This document shows, piece after piece, positions 5,949 to 9,185 of a DNA stretch of 9,185 bases. A model generated the notes under the pieces. It was not told where the DNA came from. It worked only from the letters and a program-made list of their open reading frames with translations, and made no database searches. Location: NCBI GenBank assembly GCA_023435565.1, contig JAEYRN010000064.1, positions 1-9,185 on the forward strand, written 5' to 3'. The DNA comes from Bacillota bacterium (GTDB lineage Bacteria; Bacillota; UBA4882; UBA8346). The first letter of the stretch is position 1; each line of letters opens with the position of its first letter. Position numbers and translations under genes: made by a program.

Positions 5949-6799
5949 TATAAACCATCCTTAACCGTAAAATTATCAATCAACCGCGTGGTCCCGATAA
6001 AAACGGCTACTGCAACAATTACCAGCTGACTAATTTGGGGTACAGGCTTAAGGAGCGCGGCATCAACTACCTCTATATAGTCAATTCTAGCAAGAGGTTC
6101 AGCTGTAACCTTTTTAAAAATCATATCTTTAATAATTAACGCATCCTTCTCACCGTCCAAAACAGCTTTACGGGCCAAATTAAGGCTTTCGGGAATAACT
6201 CCGGCCGCATCGCGCTCTCTTTGAGACAAGTAAGCATTTCTTGAGCTTAAAGCCAGTCCGTCCCGATCCCGCACTGTTGCAGAAGAGACAATTTGAATAT
6301 TAAAACATAAATCCTTGGTCATTCGTTCAATGATGGCCAGCTGTTGCGCATCTTTTTCACCGAAATATGCTCGGTCCGGAATGACAATATTAAATAATTT
6401 AGCAACTATAGTACAGACGCCACGGAAATGGCCGGGACGTTTCGCTCCGCATAATCCGTCACCCAGCTCTAAGATATCTACAAAAGCAAGATTTTTCGAA
6501 GGAAACATTTCGGAAACTGATGGTACAAAGAGTAAATCCACACCGGCTATCTCACAAATATCCTTATCCCGGTCCAAATTTTTAGGATACTTTTCAAAAT
6601 CTTCATTGGGGCCAAACTGAATCGGGTTTACAAAAATACTGACCACGACCTTGTCATTTTCCCGTCTCGCTTGATGAATCAATGAAGCATGGCCGTCATG
6701 CAGATAGCCCATGGTTGGAACAAAACCTATCGAAAGCCCTTGCCTTGTCCATGACTTGGTCCATTCCCGGACTTCCCTGATTGTTTCCGTAGTAATCAA
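5948..6799 (-). CDS. panC: Pantothenate synthetase (TTG start)
   Basis: PanC condenses pantoate and beta-alanine using ATP, through a pantoyl-adenylate, to make pantothenate. The nucleotide-binding segment PTMGYLHDGH (28-37) carries the HIGH-like motif. IFVNPIQFGPNEDFEKYP, YFGEKDAQQ and ALSSRNAYLS are the other family signatures. I set the start at TTG 6799: GGAG lies 7 nt upstream, the protein begins (M)ITTETIREV as in homologues, and the 283-aa length equals that of E. coli PanC. The frame is open to a GTG at 6910, but that would add 37 foreign residues and overlap panB. The gap to panB is 37 bp. Confidence 0.95.
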   Translation of the reverse strand: MITTETIREVREWTKSWTRQGLSIGFVPTMGYLHDGHASLIHQARRENDKVVVSIFVNPIQFGPNEDFEKYPKNLDRDKDICEIAGVDLLFVPSVSEMFPSKNLAFVDILELGDGLCGAKRPGHFRGVCTIVAKLFNIVIPDRAYFGEKDAQQLAIIERMTKDLCFNIQIVSSATVRDRDGLALSSRNAYLSQRERDAAGVIPESLNLARKAVLDGEKDALIIKDMIFKKVTAEPLARIDYIEVVDAALLKPVPQISQLVIVAVAVFIGTTRLIDNFTVKDGL

Positions 6800-6836
6800 T
6801 CTATATCTCCATCCTTCCGACCAAAAAATAACAGCA

Positions 6837-7637
6837 TCAATAGAAGGTATGCTCTTTTGCCGGGAATGCGGATCCCTTAACCTCCTTAATATAATCTTTA
6901 ATTCCCCCACGCATTACTGCTCCCGCGTCAGCAAACACTTTAACATGTTTCGGCCTGACATCGGAATAAATACCCAGCATATCGTGATATACAAGAATTT
7001 GACCGTCACATCGCGCCCCAGCCCCTATACCGATAGTGGAAACCGCCACTGCCTCAGTAATTCTAGCCGCAACTTCCTCAGGGATACACTCTAAGACTAT
7101 TGAGAAGACACCTGCATCTTCCAATCTTTTAGCGTCTTCAACCAACTGGTCGGCTGTATCCCGGTTTTTACCTTGAACCTTAAATCCACCAAAAACATTG
7201 ACAGACTGTGGTGTCAAACCAAGGTGCCCCATTACCGGAATTTGAGCTCTCACTATTGCCCGTACTTGCCGCAAGACTCTGGATCCCCCTTCAAGTTTTA
7301 CAGATTCGGCCCGCCCTTCCTGAATCAATCTCCCGGCACTATGAACGGCCTCATAAACCGAGGCATGATAAGACATGAACGGCATATCAGCGATGATTAA
7401 TGCATTTCCCACTCCCCGCGCTACGGCTTTGGTATGATGAAGCATATCTTCAATAGTAACAGGAAGGGTATCTTTATACCCTAAACAGACCATACCCAAA
7501 GAATCTCCGATCAAAATTCCGTCAATACCGCACAAGTCGGCCTGTTTAGCGGTAGTATAATCGTAGACTGTTAATAAGGCAAGCTTAGTTCCTTCCTTTT
7601 TGCTTTTTATAAAAGTGCTGACGTTGTTTCGTTTCAT
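6837..7637 (-). CDS. panB: Ketopantoate hydroxymethyltransferase
   Basis: PanB transfers a hydroxymethyl group from methylenetetrahydrofolate to 2-ketoisovalerate, the first committed step to pantothenate. It is a TIM-barrel Mg2+ enzyme of 266 aa here. Metal and substrate residues are visible: Asp45 in LIGDSLGM, Asp84 in IADMPF, Lys114 and Glu116 in VKLEGG, and the later glutamate in SIVLECIPEE. The ATG at 7637 has AAAGGA 7 nt upstream; a TTG five codons earlier overlaps that site and is less likely. It is the first gene of panB-panC-panD-kinase and is preceded by a structured leader with a terminator. Confidence 0.96.
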   Translation of the reverse strand: MKRNNVSTFIKSKKEGTKLALLTVYDYTTAKQADLCGIDGILIGDSLGMVCLGYKDTLPVTIEDMLHHTKAVARGVGNALIIADMPFMSYHASVYEAVHSAGRLIQEGRAESVKLEGGSRVLRQVRAIVRAQIPVMGHLGLTPQSVNVFGGFKVQGKNRDTADQLVEDAKRLEDAGVFSIVLECIPEEVAARITEAVAVSTIGIGAGARCDGQILVYHDMLGIYSDVRPKHVKVFADAGAVMRGGIKDYIKEVKGSAFPAKEHTFY

Positions 7638-7664
7638 TGTTGGTCCTTTCAAACGTTTATCAAT

Positions 7665-7695
7665 TAAAAAAAGCCAACCTGAAGACAGGAAGGCT
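7665..7695 (-). terminator. Attenuator-type terminator in the panB leader
   Basis: On the minus strand AGCC-TT-CCTG, a TCTT loop and CAGG-TT-GGCT form a stem with a symmetric T/T internal loop (7695-7672), followed by a T run that ends at 7666. It sits 28 bp before the panB ATG. No gene on this strand lies upstream that would need it, so it most likely controls read-through into pan. Confidence 0.7.
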
Positions 7696-7809
7696 CAAAT
7701 AGAAACAACCCATTTCCGTCTCAGTCATAACCGATCCAAGCGGATTTTGCTAGAAGTTAATAATGCATAGTATTAGTACGGTTTTCCAAAGAATACCGTC
7801 TATTAAGTT
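7672..7809 (-). ncRNA. Structured panB leader, candidate pan-motif RNA
   Basis: Between the likely transcription start (near 7809) and the terminator the minus strand forms two hairpins. Hairpin 1 (7799-7778) is ACGGT-A-TTC/GAA-A-ACCGT with an A/A mismatch. Hairpin 2 (7744-7715) is TCCG-CTTGG/CTGAG-A-CGGA with one bulged A and an 11-nt loop. The Rfam 'pan' motif, known upstream of panBCD in Firmicutes and others, is described as hairpins with bulged adenosines, often in tandem. The match in position and general shape is good, but I could not compare the consensus sequence. Confidence 0.45.
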
Positions 7810-7815
7810 AGGAAA

Positions 7816-7844
7816 ATTTTAACATGACAACTCAAAAAAAACAA
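7816..7844 (-). promoter_or_regulatory. Probable pan operon promoter
   Basis: On the minus strand TTGTTT (7844-7839), a 17-bp spacer and TAAAAT (7821-7816) give a plausible sigma-A promoter, with a leader of about 170 nt. A second candidate is TTGTCA (7830-7825) with CTTAAT (7807-7802), but it would start inside hairpin 1. Confidence 0.4.
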
Positions 7845-7872
7845 GAACAAATTTGAAGTCATTAAAATTTTC

Positions 7873-7901
7873 TTGACAAAATTTTCTTTTCGAATTAACT
7901 T
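7873..7901 (+). promoter_or_regulatory. Promoter of the membrane protein-regulator operon
   Basis: A consensus -35 TTGACA (7873-7878) is followed at 17 bp by TAACTT (7896-7901), a weak -10. The expected start falls at about 7908, inside the 16-bp palindrome. The strong -35 and weak -10 suggest a regulated promoter. Confidence 0.5.
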
Positions 7902-7906
7902 TAAAA

Positions 7907-7922
7907 TATAAAGTACTTTATA
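7907..7922. promoter_or_regulatory. 16-bp perfect palindrome, candidate operator
   Basis: TATAAAGTACTTTATA reads identically on both strands and lies between the -35/-10 region and the GGAG ribosome binding site (7935-7938). The second gene of the operon encodes a winged-helix regulator, so autoregulation at this site is the natural hypothesis. Confidence 0.65.
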
Positions 7923-7946
7923 AATAAACGTTTCGGAGTTGTTGTT

Positions 7947-8546
7947 ATGGAACATAATGAAGCCTTAAAAAACTTGGAGTTAATGAAAAACATCCTTATG
8001 GAAACTCGCCGGGAGGTAGGAAAATATAGCCCGTTCCTTTACTGGTGGGGTCCATTAGTCATTATAGCCAGCCTGTTCGAACAATGGTTCTGGTTAAAGA
8101 TGTACCATGGTTGGTTACCGCATTTAATCCTATGGGGTACCTTCTGGATTGTAGGCGGATTAGGCTCTCGGTTTATTAGCAGCAGCCAAACCAAAGAAAG
8201 AGGAGGTAAAATAACCAATACTCTAACTAAAAAGATCGGTTGGATTCTTATGACGAATATCGTTTTTATCTGGTTTTGTGTATTTATATCCTTAGTATTA
8301 CATGTTTTCGACCCGGATTATATTTGGGCTTTTTCTACATTACTAAATGGATTCTTGCTTTTTATAATTGGTCTTATTCTCTCCGACCGCGGTTTTATAA
8401 TTCTTTCCATCGTAAGTTTTCCGGTTGTGGTGCTAATGATAGTGTATACTTTGTGGCAGCCGACAATCTTCGGAATTCATATCGGGGGAGGTTTTTTAAC
8501 CATTGCCTTCTTTTTACGTGATACTATTAGTCAAGGGGATAGTTAA
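7947..8546 (+). CDS. Six-helix membrane protein of unknown function
   Basis: This 199-aa protein starts with a charged, probably helical segment (MEHNEALKNLELMKNILMET) followed by about six hydrophobic stretches, near residues 31-52, 56-75, 94-117, 126-144, 147-168 and 175-191. No catalytic or transport motif is recognised. GGAG lies 8 nt before the ATG. It is the first gene of an operon with a small winged-helix regulator 2 bp downstream. Pairs of this type, a short membrane protein plus a one-domain regulator, often respond to membrane or envelope signals, but nothing in the sequence shows the signal. The family name is not known to me. Confidence 0.85.
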   Translation: MEHNEALKNLELMKNILMETRREVGKYSPFLYWWGPLVIIASLFEQWFWLKMYHGWLPHLILWGTFWIVGGLGSRFISSSQTKERGGKITNTLTKKIGWILMTNIVFIWFCVFISLVLHVFDPDYIWAFSTLLNGFLLFIIGLILSDRGFIILSIVSFPVVVLMIVYTLWQPTIFGIHIGGGFLTIAFFLRDTISQGDS

Positions 8547-8548
8547 TC

Positions 8549-8854
8549 ATGGCTCCGACGTGGCTGGAACAATTTGACGAAGCATTTGCCAATAATCTGC
8601 GCCTGGCGATTATGACTGCCTTAATATCCGGGGATATGGACTTTAATATATTAAAAAAAGTCACCGGAGGCACTGACGGCAACTTAAGCATCCAAACCAG
8701 AAAACTGGAGGAATACGGCTACATCTCGGCTTCAAAAAGTTTTATCGACCGGAAGCCAAGGACAACATACAAAATTACCGAACAAGGGAAAGATGCTTTT
8801 CATCACTATGTATCCTTATTGGAAAAAGTATTAAAAAACGGTAAGAGTGATTAA
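8549..8854 (+). CDS. Winged-helix (HTH_34-like) transcriptional regulator
   Basis: This 101-aa one-domain DNA-binding protein matches the pattern of the HTH_34 winged-helix family, related to MarR/ArsR-type regulators. RLAIMTALISGDMDFNILKKVTG forms helices 1-2, TDGNLSIQTRKLEEYGYI is the recognition helix, and KSFIDRKPRTTYKITEQGKDAF is the wing. It has no sensor domain, so any ligand or protein signal must act on the winged helix itself or through the membrane protein encoded just upstream. AAGGGG lies about 10 nt before the ATG, overlapping the end of the preceding gene. A role at the palindrome at 7907-7922 is inferred. Confidence 0.88.
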   Translation: MAPTWLEQFDEAFANNLRLAIMTALISGDMDFNILKKVTGGTDGNLSIQTRKLEEYGYISASKSFIDRKPRTTYKITEQGKDAFHHYVSLLEKVLKNGKSD

Positions 8855-8880
8855 TTATTAAGACAAAAGGAGGTACTACC

Positions 8881-9000
8881 ATGAAATTTAATAAAATTAA
8901 TCTTAAATATTTTATGATCGGAATTTTATTGATCTATATCCCATTTCACTTATTTGAAGAGTCACTAGGAAATTTCCCCGCTTGGATGCATGCGCAGTAG
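8881..9000 (+). pseudogene. N-terminal fragment of an HXXEE-like membrane protein
   Basis: The strongest ribosome binding site in the window, AAAGGAGGT (8866-8874), serves an ATG at 8881. Only 39 codons follow: a basic start, one hydrophobic helix (YFMIGILLIYIPF) and then HLFEESLGNFPAWM, which contains the H-x-x-E-E signature of HXXEE-domain membrane proteins. Full-length members are several times longer with several helices. Codons 1-38 are genuine; codon 39 and the TAG stop are built from the group II intron joined at 8996/8997. The intron is antisense to the gene and cannot be spliced from its mRNA, so the gene is broken. The rest should lie beyond the intron. Confidence 0.75.
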
Positions 9001-9185
9001 AGTAGAGAAAGGCACGGATGCCTTCCCCCCTCGTCAAACCGTACGTGCGGTTTTCCCGCATACGGCTTTCCAACAAACTTCATCTCAAGGCATTCGCAAG
9101 TTTCACCGAAGGTGCTTTTGCCATGTTTATCAATCCATAATGTTTCATCAAGTAATGGACTGCTTTCTGGTTTGAAAGCCGCTTC
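8997..9185 (-). mobile_element. Group II intron, 3' end (domains V and VI), continues off-window
   Basis: The minus strand carries the 3' end of a bacterial group II intron. Domain V (9068-9036) begins AAGCCGTATGCGG, keeps the AGC catalytic triad and the two-base AC bulge, and ends CGTACGGTTT. Domain VI (9032-9000) is a 14-bp stem capped by TCCG. One unpaired A at 9003 is the branch point, 7 nt before the intron end at 8997, which leaves ...CTCTAC as the terminus. Upstream of domain V one minus frame is open from the window edge to a TGA at 9080-9082, with a basic 34-residue tail (KRLSNQKAVHYLMK...). It could be the end of an intron-encoded protein, but I do not recognise it. The family class is not decided. 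Confidence 0.88.

Noticed and set aside
8240..8521. 93-codon plus-strand frame overlapping the membrane protein
   Set aside because: It is an out-of-frame shadow without a ribosome binding site; the membrane protein frame has regular hydrophobic segments and operon spacing.
8990..9175. 61-codon plus-strand frame across the intron end
   Set aside because: It runs antisense through domains V and VI of the group II intron, a well-known source of false ORFs.
9080..9184. Open minus-strand frame ending 12 bp before domain V
   Set aside because: It may be the end of an intron-encoded protein, but 34 residues match no maturase tail that I recognise, so it is described only within the intron entry.

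Overview
The window looks like chromosomal DNA of a low-to-moderate GC bacterium, probably Gram-positive and Firmicutes-like. The grounds are AT-rich spacers, strong purine-rich ribosome binding sites (for example AAAGGAGGT at 8866-8874), consensus sigma-A type promoters, U-tract terminators, a group II intron end and toxin-antitoxin modules. The taxon is inference from style, not from a marker gene.

Left part (1-3715), all on the minus strand: a possible start of an off-window gene behind a 12-bp inverted repeat, then a VapBC toxin-antitoxin operon with a consensus promoter, an overlapping palindrome and a terminator. Upstream of vapBC lies a large exported protein (about 864 aa) with an N-terminal DUF2846-like domain followed by 16 WD40 repeats.

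Middle (3791-4944), also minus: a tRNA-Gln(CTG) to tRNA-Glu(CTC) unit with its own promoter and terminator and a REP-like palindrome between the two genes. Beside it is a MntA-HepT (nucleotidyltransferase/HEPN RNase) toxin-antitoxin pair.

Pantothenate block (5041 to about 7845), minus: panB-panC-panD, followed by a translationally coupled small P-loop kinase of unknown substrate. PanB and PanC make pantothenate from ketoisovalerate and beta-alanine, and PanD supplies the beta-alanine. The kinase is a candidate for a linked phosphorylation step. The panB leader carries two hairpins and an intrinsic terminator 28 bp before the start codon, so the operon is probably controlled by attenuation; a pan-motif RNA is the leading hypothesis.

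Right part (7873-9185), plus strand and divergent from pan: a promoter with a 16-bp perfect palindrome drives a six-helix membrane protein, a small winged-helix (HTH_34-like) regulator and the first 38 codons of an HXXEE-like membrane protein. That last gene is cut by the 3' end of a group II intron lying in the opposite orientation; domains V and VI, the branch-point A and the 3' splice site can be read. The intron continues beyond the window.

The least explained items are the panBCD-linked kinase with an Asp-ending P-loop, the panB leader RNA, the two-propeller WD40 protein, the 16-bp palindrome and the intron-disrupted operon.
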